Counted from the first letter of the stretch, positions 17,706-26,859 are shown. The stretch is 64,000 nucleotides of DNA from an uncultured Bacteroidota bacterium (GCA_913062555.1 CAJXVU010000010.1:1-64000), one strand, 5' to 3'. Notes: generated from the letters alone by a model not told the origin. Made by a program: numbers and translations.

Positions 17706-18602
17706 ATGAATATTAAATTCAATTACTTATTTTCAATTATAATCATTAGTATATTTTTATCATGCACAAATGATTCCATTGATTCTGAACCTGAATACGT
17801 CGAAATTCCTGACTCTCAATTTGAAGCCAAATTAATTAGTCTTGGTATAGATAGCGATGGTGTTATCAATCAAAGAATATTAAAATCGGATGCTACTAGC
17901 ATTGATTTTTTAAATTTATCAAATGAATCTTCACTTGACGAGATTTATGATTTGACAGGCATAGAAAGCTTTGTTAATTTAAAAAAATTGGATGCCTCTG
18001 GAAATAGACTGTCTGAAATAAATTTGAGTAAAAATATTTTATTGGATACTTTAAATTTAATTAATAACACTCTAACTACAATTGACTTAAGTAACAATTC
18101 AAATTTATCAGAGCTAAATTTATTGGCAAATGAGCTAACATCCATTTCTGGCTTGTCAGCGGCTACAAATTTAAAATGGTTGAATTTATCATTGAACTAC
18201 TTTGAAAACTATACTATTGAAAACCCAAGTTTAGTAAATATCTTAATGAGTCATAATGATTTGGAGTCATTTGACACTAGTGTGGCGGTGAATTTAGAAA
18301 CCATTTATATCCCAACAAATAAAATTACCGAATTAGATCTTTCTAATAATCCTTTGTTAGAGGCAATGGATGTTGGTGATAACAAATTAACTCAAATCAA
18401 TTTTGGAGAAAAAGAGAGCCTCTTTTATCTCTCTTGTTTTAGTAATTTCTTGACAGAATTGGATGTAAGTAATTATGAGGCTTTGTCGTATTTAAGCGCA
18501 AATAGAAATCCAGATTTGTTATGTATAAATATCAATAATGGTCAATATATAGCAACACTTAAATTATCAGATTACCAACAGGTCAATCAAAATTGTAATT
18601 AA
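17706..18602 (+). CDS. Leucine-rich-repeat lipoprotein
   Basis: This 298-residue protein has a lipoprotein signal with lipobox IFLSC (Cys20), so it is predicted to be lipid-anchored. After EYVEIPDSQFEAKLISLGIDSDG, a segment found at the start of many Bacteroidota LRR proteins, come about eight irregular LRRs of the NLxxLDASGNRLSEINLS type. It ends with a Cys pair near the C-terminus (LLCININ, QNCN) that may close the solenoid. Such proteins mediate protein binding at the surface. It is a single gene with a strong hairpin 38 bp upstream. Confidence 0.85.
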   Translation: MNIKFNYLFSIIIISIFLSCTNDSIDSEPEYVEIPDSQFEAKLISLGIDSDGVINQRILKSDATSIDFLNLSNESSLDEIYDLTGIESFVNLKKLDASGNRLSEINLSKNILLDTLNLINNTLTTIDLSNNSNLSELNLLANELTSISGLSAATNLKWLNLSLNYFENYTIENPSLVNILMSHNDLESFDTSVAVNLETIYIPTNKITELDLSNNPLLEAMDVGDNKLTQINFGEKESLFYLSCFSNFLTELDVSNYEALSYLSANRNPDLLCININNGQYIATLKLSDYQQVNQNCN

Positions 18603-18731
18603 TTGTTACACTGTTATTTATAGGCATCAAAATCTCACGAAAAGCCCCACTCTAAGATTGAATATTTAGCTGATGAAACATTAAGAATTTATTCAGTAAA
18701 ATAATAAGGTATTACAACAATGAATAACAGT

Positions 18732-18770
18732 AATAGCGGTCGAAGTATTAACTTTAGCCGCTATTTGTAT
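18732..18770 (+). terminator. Hairpin downstream of the LRR gene
   Basis: AATAGCGG...AAGT (18732-18746) pairs with ACTT...CCGCTATT (18751-18765) with a 3-bp internal mismatch and an ATTA loop. It is followed by TGTATTTAGTTTATT. Confidence 0.5.
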
Positions 18771-18850
18771 TTAGTTTATTATCTTGCTATTTGAAGAATA
18801 GCAGTGATTTAGTCAATACTGCTATTATACTTACCTTTAAAATATTGTTT

Positions 18851-19401
18851 ATGGACCCTGCACTTAAAACGATGATTGAAAACATGCCAGAAAAAACAGG
18901 TAAATCATTAGATGGGTGGAAAAAAATATTGAAAACAAAAGCTTTCGAAAAACATTCAGAAGGCGTCAAATATCTTAAATCTGAACATAGTGTCACCCAC
19001 GGATATGCAAATACAATTGTAACGCTATCAAAGGAAGATAATTCTACATCAGTAGATCTTGTGGAAACTCAATACAAGGGAAAAGAAGATTTAATTCCTA
19101 TTTTACGAAGAATTTATCAAGTATATTAAATCTACTAGGTCCTGATGTTAGCATAAATCCAAAAAAAGGAAGTGTCAGCATTATACGAAAACGGCAATTT
19201 GTTTTAATTAAACCCGCGACCAAAACGAGAATCGACTTAGGCTTTAAATTAAAAGACACATCAATTACTAATAGGCTTGAAAACTCTGGGCCATTTGGAA
19301 CTATGTGTACTCATAAAGTAAGAATATCAGACGCTGCAGAAATCGATGGTGAATTGAAAGGTTGGATTTCAAAGAAAGAGTTAACTTCATATATTACCTA
19401 A
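18851..19401 (+). pseudogene. Frameshifted DUF4287 + DUF5655 gene
   Basis: The first part (18851-19129) reads MDPALKTMIENMPEKTGKSL and continues through SEHSVTHGYANTIVTLS to LRRIYQVY, then stops. This is a typical DUF4287 N-terminal domain. From about 19126 the next frame continues without a break: LNLLGPDVSINPKKGSVSII, then RQFVLIKPATKTRIDLGFKL, NSGPFGTMCTHKVRIS and a stop at 19399. That is the DUF5655 C-terminal domain that normally follows in the same protein. Both halves are well preserved, so the change is recent, a sequencing error, or less likely a programmed shift. The full-length family protein has about 185 residues, which is what the two halves add up to. Confidence 0.85.
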
Positions 19402-19601
19402 TAGCTTAGCTAAACATCTTCTAGGAAGTGCAGTCAATCTAAGTTAGATTCAGTTATTAGTGAAACATAATTCTACCAAACAATTTAACTATACTCACAT
19501 AACCGTAAATTCCTTTATGGGCATAAAAGTTTTATTATCTTAGGCCTCATATAATAGATCCTAGTAACTATATTCATAGATTATTCTCAATTACATAAAA
19601 A

Positions 19602-21134
19602 ATGAAAATCAAAATAAACCTCTTTTCCATAATTGGATTACTAGTATTCTCCAATACGTTCTCTCAACAAATACAATTAGATTCGCTTGATTTGCAAATT
19701 CATCAAGTTATTGAAGACTTTGAAATACCTGGACTTTCAATAGGTATAGTTAGGAATGATTCTATAATATTTTCCAAAGGATATGGAAATTTAAAAATAC
19801 ATAATGAAAGAAAAGTTGATGTAAATACAATTTTTGGTATAGGCTCAATTTCTAAGTCATTTACAGCTTTAACCTTGGGGATTTTGGTAGATGAAGGCAA
19901 AATTGATTGGGATGATAGAGTTAAAAAGTACCTGCCCTATTTTGAATTATACGCGCCTTATGTAACTGACAATTTTACGATTAGAGATTTACTCACCCAT
20001 AGAAGTGGCTTGAAAGATGTTAGTGGCGGAACACTTTGGTATCACTCAGATTATTCAAGAGAAGAAATAATAAAACGACTCAAATATTTGGAACCTGTAT
20101 CTACTTATAGAGAAAAACCGGCTTACCAAAATGTGATGTATGTTGTTGCCTCAGAAATTGTAAAAACAGTGGTGGGAACATCATGGGATGAGTTCCTTAG
20201 AACTAGAGTATTTGATGAATTAAAAATGACTAACAGTACCTCATTATCAACTGAAAGAGAAGCTAACAGCAACCTCGCACAACCTCATATTTGGAATGAA
20301 GATTACGAAAAATCGGCTATAATTCAAGAAAAAGGAGATAATCTTGCTCCGGGAGGGTTTATCTATTCCTCAGCAATTGAAATGTCAAATTATATGAGAT
20401 TAATGTTGAATAATGGCGTATTTGAAAATGATACAATCGTTAGTCCTGCAGTAATTGGGGAAATTTTTAAACCTCAAATTATTTATCCTATAGGAAGTCC
20501 TTTCAATAATGAATTTTCATCCTATGGATTCGGTTGGTGGCTTACACCTGTAAATGGACATAAGGTAATTGAACATAGTGGTGGGATTGACGGCATGGCT
20601 GCACAACTCATAATGGTAAAGGACATGAACTTAGGGTTTGTGATACTTACAAATGCATCAAAAGAGCCCGCAACATATGTTTTGAGAGCATTGCTGTTAA
20701 AAGAGATTCTTAAAGATGAAGATAATATCCCTGATGATTTTTATTCTAGAGTGAAAGAATGGAGAGAAAACCGAATAAAAGAGAAAAAAGAATCTTCCAA
20801 AAACCTTTTAAAACCAGAGAACACAAAACCTTCATTAGCAATTAGCGCATATTCTGGAAAATATACTGATAAGATGTATGGCAACATATTAATAAATAAA
20901 TCCAATGAAGGCGAATTAGAGATTTCATTTTCTCATACTAAAGTATTCAGAGGAAAATTGAAACATTGGCATTTTGACACCTTTAAAATAGACTGGTATG
21001 ACCTTCGTGTTCCTGATGGGTTTTTAACTTTCAATTTTAATTCAAAAAGAGAAATATTAGGATTCTCCATCGATCAAGAAAATTTGCTTGACGTTGATTT
21101 CGGAGAACTGAATATTTTAAAAAATAAAAACTAA
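19602..21134 (+). CDS. Secreted class C beta-lactamase-fold serine hydrolase
   Basis: This 510-residue protein has a signal peptide (about 1-21, ending TFSQQ) and the three motifs of the family: SxxK (Ser82-Ile-Ser-Lys85), YxN (Tyr175-Gln-Asn) and HxG (His325-Ser-Gly). The beta-lactamase-type domain spans about 25-370. A C-terminal extension (about 400-510) with beta strands is usual for D-aminopeptidase or esterase-like members of peptidase family S12. Such Bacteroidota proteins are usually esterases or peptidases and not resistance enzymes. A second family member lies convergently 0.7 kb away, with a dead metallophosphoesterase gene in between. Confidence 0.88.
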   Translation: MKIKINLFSIIGLLVFSNTFSQQIQLDSLDLQIHQVIEDFEIPGLSIGIVRNDSIIFSKGYGNLKIHNERKVDVNTIFGIGSISKSFTALTLGILVDEGKIDWDDRVKKYLPYFELYAPYVTDNFTIRDLLTHRSGLKDVSGGTLWYHSDYSREEIIKRLKYLEPVSTYREKPAYQNVMYVVASEIVKTVVGTSWDEFLRTRVFDELKMTNSTSLSTEREANSNLAQPHIWNEDYEKSAIIQEKGDNLAPGGFIYSSAIEMSNYMRLMLNNGVFENDTIVSPAVIGEIFKPQIIYPIGSPFNNEFSSYGFGWWLTPVNGHKVIEHSGGIDGMAAQLIMVKDMNLGFVILTNASKEPATYVLRALLLKEILKDEDNIPDDFYSRVKEWRENRIKEKKESSKNLLKPENTKPSLAISAYSGKYTDKMYGNILINKSNEGELEISFSHTKVFRGKLKHWHFDTFKIDWYDLRVPDGFLTFNFNSKREILGFSIDQENLLDVDFGELNILKNKN

Positions 21135-21193
21135 GTATAATCACGCATATAAAACAGAGTAAGCTACTATAGCTGTGAATCTAACCACACTTC

Positions 21194-21770
21194 ATGAAAC
21201 GTCGATCATTCTTTAAAAAAAACTCCAACAGCACTGATGGGACTTGGATTTACGACAAGTTATATTGCAAATACAACCAATAAGAAAATAAAAAGACCTG
21301 TTAAGGTTTGTGCTACAATAGACCAGCAAAAAGTGTTTTTTTATGCCGAAGTAATTAAGGAGTCGATAAAGGTAGTTCATATTTCCAATACACATTTGTT
21401 CAAAGATGATGACAGAGGGATTCCTTATCAAGAGTATAGTAATCCAATGGCAAAGGCTTATAATCAAACAACTCATTTCCAAACACGAATTAAAACGAAT
21501 CCAGAGGAAGGCTTTGAACAAGCTCTAGCATTTGCAAAAGAAGTAAATGCTGATGTGATTACATTGATTGGTGATATTTTTAGTTTTCCATCTGAAGCGG
21601 CAATAGCGTGGGTGTAATCAAAATTGAAGAACACGGGTATTCCATACATTTATACAGCAGGAAATCACGATTGGCATTATGAAGGGATGGAAGGAACTCT
21701 AGAGTCTTTACGTAATACCTGGATTGAAAAGCGGTTACTGCCCCTGTACCAAGGCAATCACCCCTTCAAA
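21194..21770 (+). pseudogene. Broken secreted metallophosphoesterase gene
   Basis: Three lesions are visible. From ATG 21194 the frame reads MKRRSFFKK and then shifts in a run of eight A (21215-21222); deleting one A restores KKTPTALMGLGFTTSY, a Tat-like signal. The frame then carries VVHISNTHLF and DVITLIGDIFSF (dimetal motifs) and meets TAA at 21615, where a sense codon is expected. It continues in the same frame with SKLKNTGIPYIYTAGNHDWH to LYQGNHP near 21766. The remaining C-terminal half, including any GHxH motif, is missing. This is certainly non-functional as a phosphoesterase. Confidence 0.88.
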
Positions 21771-21784
21771 ACTTTAAAGGGGTG
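21759..21784. terminator. Hairpin between pseudogene and convergent gene
   Basis: CACCCCTTCAAA (21759-21770) pairs with TTTAAAGGGGTG (21773-21784) with one mismatch. It marks the point where homology of the metallophosphoesterase relic ends and lies 10 bp from the stop of the minus-strand gene. Confidence 0.5.
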
Positions 21785-21793
21785 CTGTCAAAT

Positions 21794-23257
21794 TTATTTT
21801 TTAGCTTCAATTTTTGCTACCATCTCTTTTGCATAACTATTCTCTGAGTCAAGAACTACTGCTTTTTTATAAGCCCTTAATGCTTTTAAATTATTACCAC
21901 TAATATAATAGACATGTCCCAAACTATCCCATATATTACTATCCGTAGGAAATAATTCGATGTTCAACTCTGCAATTATTATGGCTTCATCATGTCTATT
22001 ATTTCTCAAATTTATTCCGCTTAATCTATTCAAATAAAATGGCTTGTCTAATTTATCACCAAATTTATTTTTTATACTAGAAGCTAATTCATTGGCTGCC
22101 CCCTTATAGTTATAAGTAAAGTTTAAAAGTGTGCTTACAAAATCTACTTCAACGGCTTTGGGAATATAGGTTTCATCAAAAAACATTTTATCAACCCACC
22201 AAGCCATTCCTCCTATTTTTCCTGTAAATGAAGGAGTAGCATATAGTATCGCTACATCTTCTTCTGGTAGCCATCTAAAATCGTAAAAGAAAGTGGCGTT
22301 GCTTCCATCATGAGCAACCATATTTGTTCCCCGTGGTGTTTTAAAAATGACCCAGCCATAAGCATAATAACTTGTTTCCCCTTCGAACTCGAGAATATAT
22401 GGAGTGGTTAACTTTTTGGTAGCTGATTTAGACAAGATTTTATTTGACCGCAAGGCTAAATACCATTTAAACATATCTTCTTGGGTCGAGTTAATACCAC
22501 CATTTCCTATTATAACTCTAGATACTTTACCATCTTTTTGGTAACGAGCTATCATACTTCCTGTATTTATTACATTATAGCTATATCCATTAGCTAGCGT
22601 ACAGTTTTCCCATTTTGGCAACAAATAACCAGTATAATTCATTCCTGCAGGTTGGAATAAATACTCATTTAAAAAAGACTCATAAGATTGACCAGAAACC
22701 AATTCAATAATTCTTGCCAAAATACTGTACCCCGCATTGGAGTAATCGTGTTTAGAACCAGGTTCATGTAATAGTTTTGTCGCAAACAATTGTTTAAAAT
22801 AATCATCAACTGGAATTTGATCAAAGTCGGTTTCACCAATATCCCGAGTTATTCCAGCCGCGTGAATTAATAATTGATGAATAGTGATGTTTTGTTTGTC
22901 ATGAGGTAAATTTTTGAAATAGCTACTCAATACATCTTCCACTTTCAGTTTCCCTTGTTCTTCCAACTTTAAAATTGCCGTGGCAGTAAATTGTTTAGAT
23001 ACAGAACCAATGTCAAAAACTGTTTTGGTGGTATTTTTAATATTCTTTTCTTTATCGGCCATTCCAAAAGCTTCATTGTAAAGGATCTTATCTCCTCTAG
23101 CTATTAACATAGCCCCAGTTAGACCGTTTTTCTCGCTTTCATGCAGATACGCTGAAATTCTATCGATGGCTTGCTTGTCCTTATCTTGTTGTGCAGTTAA
23201 CATAGATGTGCCTATTGTTAAATAAGCAAGTATGATTGTGAGTGCTACATTTTTCAT
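21794..23257 (-). CDS. Secreted beta-lactamase-fold serine hydrolase with TPR tail
   Basis: This 487-residue protein has a signal peptide (about 1-22). The catalytic motifs are Ser85-Val-Ser-Lys88 (IGSVSKQFTA), YSN in HDYSNAGYSIL, and HDG in VAHDGSN, which fills the HxG/KTG position. Residues 410-487 form tetratricopeptide-like helices (INLRNNRHDEAIIIAELNIE, DSLGHVYYISGNNLKALRAY), a common C-terminal addition in Bacteroidota family members. The role is likely peptidase or esterase and the substrate is unknown. It is a single gene. CAAAGTTA at 23317-23324 gives TAACTTTG on the minus strand as a possible -7 box. Confidence 0.87.
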   Translation of the reverse strand: MKNVALTIILAYLTIGTSMLTAQQDKDKQAIDRISAYLHESEKNGLTGAMLIARGDKILYNEAFGMADKEKNIKNTTKTVFDIGSVSKQFTATAILKLEEQGKLKVEDVLSSYFKNLPHDKQNITIHQLLIHAAGITRDIGETDFDQIPVDDYFKQLFATKLLHEPGSKHDYSNAGYSILARIIELVSGQSYESFLNEYLFQPAGMNYTGYLLPKWENCTLANGYSYNVINTGSMIARYQKDGKVSRVIIGNGGINSTQEDMFKWYLALRSNKILSKSATKKLTTPYILEFEGETSYYAYGWVIFKTPRGTNMVAHDGSNATFFYDFRWLPEEDVAILYATPSFTGKIGGMAWWVDKMFFDETYIPKAVEVDFVSTLLNFTYNYKGAANELASSIKNKFGDKLDKPFYLNRLSGINLRNNRHDEAIIIAELNIELFPTDSNIWDSLGHVYYISGNNLKALRAYKKAVVLDSENSYAKEMVAKIEAKK

Positions 23258-23507
23258 TTTACTATATATTTTAAATTATGCCACAAAGAAACAAGTCATT
23301 AGCCTTTTTAAATTAACAAAGTTATATACCACCTCTTTTTGGGTACTAAACCTCATAAAAATGGGATGTCCTATTTTTATAGACTTTCATAACATATTTT
23401 AGCCTTTAGCCATCAAAAAATTAAATCCTAATAAGAACGTAATCAAGTATTGATAGTATTCATTTTTTTTATACTTTTAATACTACTAATTCTAAAAATT
23501 TTCAGAT

Positions 23508-23897
23508 ATGAAGTATCAAGAATACACAATTCCATTAAAAGTTGCAGAAGCATGGACAAAAGAATGGCGTTCAAGGGAATCTCAACAAAACCCTAATCAA
23601 AAGTGCAATGCTTTTTTAATCCACGCAGAGGTTTTAGAAGCTGTGCTCGCCGAAATTCAAAATCAACCTGATAAGAAAATGGTTCGCGCTTATTTAGGAA
23701 TAGATTCAGCTACAAAAGAAGAAAAGCTAATGATAGTAGGGACAACTCCTGAAACTCAAGAAGACGGCAGCGTTATTTATAGAGACCTTATTAATGGTAC
23801 TGTTGATGGTACTGAACTTGGTGAAGGAGGTAGTGGTATTTGGGATTTCTCAAAACCTTGTCCACCAGAATGTGACCCAAATAGCCCTTTAAATTAA
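23508..23897 (+). CDS. Conserved small protein with Pro/Cys-rich tail, first gene of a signalling operon
   Basis: This 129-residue protein has no signal peptide or TM. It opens YTIPLKVAEAWTKEWRSRE, carries CNAFLIHAEVLEAVLAEI and KKMVRAYLGIDSATKEEKLMIVG, and ends WDFSKPCPPECDPNSPLN. I recall related small flavobacterial proteins with the same RAYLGID core and a PCPxxCxxxSPL tail, all of unknown function. Its stop codon overlaps the ATG of the next gene (TAATG at 23895-23899), which shows translational coupling to the membrane protein and two-component pair. The operon context suggests an accessory, target or sensory partner. The two tail Cys could bind metal or form a disulfide. Confidence 0.72.
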   Translation: MKYQEYTIPLKVAEAWTKEWRSRESQQNPNQKCNAFLIHAEVLEAVLAEIQNQPDKKMVRAYLGIDSATKEEKLMIVGTTPETQEDGSVIYRDLINGTVDGTELGEGGSGIWDFSKPCPPECDPNSPLN

Positions 23898-24535
23898 TGG
23901 ACGGATTCTTAGACTTAATTAGGGATATAACTATTTATTTTTCAATATTTTATCCCTTACTATATATTAAAAGCTTTGTTAGCAATAATAAAGCTTTTAA
24001 AATTTTCACTATTTATTTAGTAGTCATTGCTATTATTCAATTCTCACTAGTTTTAATTGTCAAAATGAAGCTTGGAAGCAATATTTTCCTGTCTCATTTT
24101 TACTTTACAACACAGTTCGTCTTACTATCACTTTTCTATGCCGAATTATTAAAGTTTAAATGGATTATAATTGTCATGACATTAGTTTTAATTGGAGTTG
24201 CCTATCAATTCATTGATGATCCTAGCTTATTTTATAGATATAATCCTAGTGGTTTTACAGTAACACAGTTACTCATTGTTATTTACGCTTTATTATACTT
24301 TTATAAGTCTCTATCCAAAAAGAATGAATTTCTAATTGTGAATATTGGTATATTCTTTTATTTATTATCAAGCGCTTTAATTTTTGCATCTGGAAATTTA
24401 ATATTTGATGTTAGCATCTCAGAATCTGTATCAGCTACATTAGGAGATATCAATATTGTTCTATATTTAGCTTTTCAATTTCTTATATTCGTTGAATGGT
24501 GGAAGAATTATTCAATACCGAAAATCAAATCGTAA
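23897..24535 (+). CDS. Six-TM integral membrane protein of the signalling operon
   Basis: This 212-residue protein has six to seven hydrophobic helices (about 8-26, 33-54, 63-82, 87-103, 120-137, 145-165, 180-196) and short loops, with almost no soluble domain. I do not recognise a family; the shape is like the 7TM-type sensor modules that sit beside histidine kinases. It overlaps the kinase gene by 40 bp, so the two are almost certainly coexpressed and could form one split membrane receptor. No binding residues can be named. Confidence 0.65.
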   Translation: MDGFLDLIRDITIYFSIFYPLLYIKSFVSNNKAFKIFTIYLVVIAIIQFSLVLIVKMKLGSNIFLSHFYFTTQFVLLSLFYAELLKFKWIIIVMTLVLIGVAYQFIDDPSLFYRYNPSGFTVTQLLIVIYALLYFYKSLSKKNEFLIVNIGIFFYLLSSALIFASGNLIFDVSISESVSATLGDINIVLYLAFQFLIFVEWWKNYSIPKIKS

Positions 24536-25296
24536 ATATCGTCCTAATCGCTATTTCATTGCTACTAGTAATGGGGATTGCTATTGTTTTATTTTTCTAT
24601 TTTTCACGAAATCGAATCAAGAAGGTTCAATTAGATAAAGCCAATTTGGAAATTTCTCATCAAAAAGAAATATTCAGATCTACTATAATTACGCAAGAAA
24701 AGGAACGTCAACGTATTGCTCAAGATTTACACGATGCTATAAGTTCAAAACTTAATATCGTATCATTAAACGCCAATCTGCTTTCTAAAAATGACATTAC
24801 TTTAGAAGAAGCAAATAATATTGGGGCTAATATTTTAAAAGTTACAAACACCGTTTTAGAAAGCTCTCGAAAAATTGCTCATGAACTTTTGCCTCCAACA
24901 CTTCAAAAATTTGGTTTAGAGGCCGCAATAGAAGAACTCTATGAGGAATTATTTGATACTCGAACATTTAAAATTAATTATTCAGTTAATTACACACAAA
25001 ACTTTTTAGCGTCGAATCTTGAATTACATCTCTTTAGAATTGTACAGGAATTACTGAGTAATTCAATAAAATATGCAGAAGCGACAATCATTTCTTTTGC
25101 CTTAGAAACAAAAAAAAACTCATTATATTTACAATACAATGACAATGGTAAAGGAATGGATCTTGAAAATAGTCATAAAAAGAAAGGGCTCGGTATGATA
25201 GGCATTGAAAATAGAGTCGTCATTCTTAATGGAAAAATGAATATAGACACAAGTCCCAATAATGGAATCACAGTAACTATAGAACTAAATAAATGA
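24496..25296 (+). CDS. Sensor histidine kinase, HisKA_3/NarL class
   Basis: This 266-residue protein has one TM helix (about 12-36) and a short coiled linker. A HisKA_3 dimerisation helix follows with phospho-acceptor His79 in EKERQRIAQDLHDAISSKL, then a HATPase_c domain with N box (LLSNSIKYAEA), G1 (DNGKGMDL) and G2 (KKGLGMIGIENRV). It has no extracytoplasmic sensor of its own, so signal input must come from the TM segment or from a partner such as the preceding six-TM protein. It overlaps that gene by 40 bp and the response regulator by 4 bp (ATGA). Confidence 0.92.
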   Translation: MVEELFNTENQIVNIVLIAISLLLVMGIAIVLFFYFSRNRIKKVQLDKANLEISHQKEIFRSTIITQEKERQRIAQDLHDAISSKLNIVSLNANLLSKNDITLEEANNIGANILKVTNTVLESSRKIAHELLPPTLQKFGLEAAIEELYEELFDTRTFKINYSVNYTQNFLASNLELHLFRIVQELLSNSIKYAEATIISFALETKKNSLYLQYNDNGKGMDLENSHKKKGLGMIGIENRVVILNGKMNIDTSPNNGITVTIELNK

Positions 25297-25964
25297 GTTT
25301 AAAAATTAACGTTGCTATTGTTGATGACGAAGAGTTATTTCGTGTTGGTATATCTTATATTCTAACGAAAGACGAAAAAATAAATATTGTTTTTGATGCC
25401 TCCAATGGCGAAGAACTCTTAGAATACCTTGCTGAAACTAAAGCATTACCAGATGTTATTATTATGGATATAAAAATGCCTAAATTAAACGGCGTTGAAG
25501 CTACCAAAATAATAAGCAAGACCTATCCTAAAGTTAGTATCATAGCCCTTTCCACCTATAATACCAAACCCTTTATAAGAAATATGCTTGACGTAGGAGC
25601 TGCGGCATATCTTGTAAAGAACTCTAGTCCTAGTGAGGTCATTCATACCATAAAACAAGTCTATTTTAATGGGTTTTATTATGATAATAAGGTTTTAAAA
25701 ATCATAAATAATCGTTTCGCATTAAATAACAAGGCTTCAAAAAAATCGATATTTGATGAAAAATTTCTTACCGCTCGTGAAAAGGAAATTCTTGAATTAA
25801 TTTGTCTTCAATTCACCACTGCCCAAATTGGGGAAAAACTTTGTATTAGTCCGCGTACTATTGAAGTACACCGTAAAAATTTACTTGTAAAAGCGGGTGT
25901 TAAAAACAGTACTGGCTTGGTTATATTTGCAATAACTAATAGCCTAGTCCCTCCTCTTTTTTAA
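25293..25964 (+). CDS. NarL/LuxR-family response regulator
   Basis: This 223-residue protein has a receiver domain (about 5-125) with acidic pocket Asp11-Asp12, phospho-acceptor Asp59 (IIMDIKMPKLNG), a Ser/Thr switch (IIALSTY) and Lys in AAYLVKNSS. A GerE-type HTH follows at about 155-215 (LTAREKEILELICLQFTTAQ, then LCISPRTIEVHRKNLL). It is the cognate partner of the kinase encoded 4 bp upstream. Its targets are unknown and may include its own operon. Confidence 0.94.
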   Translation: MSLKINVAIVDDEELFRVGISYILTKDEKINIVFDASNGEELLEYLAETKALPDVIIMDIKMPKLNGVEATKIISKTYPKVSIIALSTYNTKPFIRNMLDVGAAAYLVKNSSPSEVIHTIKQVYFNGFYYDNKVLKIINNRFALNNKASKKSIFDEKFLTAREKEILELICLQFTTAQIGEKLCISPRTIEVHRKNLLVKAGVKNSTGLVIFAITNSLVPPLF

Positions 25965-25994
25965 ATGAATGTTTAGATTGGTAGCTCTGTTTAA

Positions 25995-26549
25995 TCATAA
26001 TGATTTAATCCCATCATATAATAGCTGAGCTGTTTTGTTTCTAAAATCATCCTCCAACAAAACATCTAAATCACTTTTAGTGGTCATAAACCCCATTTCA
26101 AATAATACCGCAGGACTCTTGGTTTCTCTAAGCACTTTAAAGTTTTCTCTCATTGGAACTCTTAAACTCAATTGATAACCATTGTCTTTTAAAAATTTGG
26201 TTAGTTTCTCAGCTATTTTCCTTCCGGATTCTGAGCGATAAAAAAATCGACCTCCCCGAGCTTGATTTTTAAGATGAAAAGCATCGGCATGGATGCTAAT
26301 AAAGATCGTATTATTAGAAGCCAACTCACGCTCTCTACGAACTCTTTCTGATAATGAAATATCAATCCATTCATTCGAAATAAAATGTGCTTCATCATCA
26401 TTATGCCAAAACAAAAATGACAACTTATTGCCAACGGCTTCATTAACGGAATTTTCCTTTAATAAAACACGTCCATTGCCATCAACAAATCCATCACTCC
26501 TCTTTCCTGGTGTATTAAAACCATGTCCTGTGTCAATTATTGGTATCAT
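25995..26549 (-). CDS. N-acetylmuramoyl-L-alanine amidase (Amidase_3)
   Basis: This 184-residue zinc amidase cleaves the amide bond between MurNAc and L-Ala in peptidoglycan. Family residues are His9 (DTGHGF), a Glu in LLKENSVNEA (Glu32 or Glu37), His87 (IFISIHADAF) and the catalytic Glu in VLFEMGFMTT. The protein consists of the catalytic domain alone and lacks a signal peptide. That is more typical of phage, tailocin or contractile-system lysins, or of proteins exported by other means, than of AmiA/B/C-type division amidases. A decayed frame overlaps its start upstream. It is convergent with the LuxR operon. Confidence 0.88.
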   Translation of the reverse strand: MIPIIDTGHGFNTPGKRSDGFVDGNGRVLLKENSVNEAVGNKLSFLFWHNDDEAHFISNEWIDISLSERVRRERELASNNTIFISIHADAFHLKNQARGGRFFYRSESGRKIAEKLTKFLKDNGYQLSLRVPMRENFKVLRETKSPAVLFEMGFMTTKSDLDVLLEDDFRNKTAQLLYDGIKSL

Positions 26550-26745
26550 ACTTTCAAATGTTTTAATAATGGAAGAATCTTATTTTTAATTTGACCATCA
26601 ATCAATTCTTTTATCTGACTTTCTAATGCGCTTTTATCATACAAAGTTCAACCAATTCCATATAAATTCATATACCCAAGCTTGGGCATTTTTAATGATT
26701 TAACATCACGCACCACTCCAAAAACCTATACTTTTCCAATCATAA
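26546..26745 (-). pseudogene. Possible decayed gene upstream of the amidase
   Basis: On the minus strand, codons reading VFGVVRDVKSLKNAQAWVYE and FIWNWLNFV are open up to a TGA near 26641. The adjacent frame then reads YDKSALESQIKELIDGQIKN and KILPLLKHLKV to a TGA that overlaps the amidase ATG (ATGA at 26549-26546). Two good-looking segments in different frames with an overlapping stop suggest a frameshifted gene once coupled to the amidase. The family is not recognised. The rest of 26550-26859 holds only the start region of the next gene. Confidence 0.3.
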
Positions 26746-26859
26746 AAACAACACTATTGCCTTGTAATACAATATTTTGTAACTTTAGAGACTTCCTAAT
26801 TAGATAATAGTAATCACTTTTAATGTTTTATTAAAAGCAGAAATTTTAAATCAATTAAA

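Noticed and set aside
18623-18703. 27-codon plus-strand stretch reading ASKSHEKPHSKIEYLADE
   Set aside because: It looks protein-like but has no start and a stop directly before it. It is too short to call a relic without a database search.
19602-23257. Calling the two SxxK hydrolases antibiotic resistance beta-lactamases
   Set aside because: Both have C-terminal extensions and lack the KTG of true AmpC (HSG and HDG instead), which fits peptidase S12/esterase relatives.
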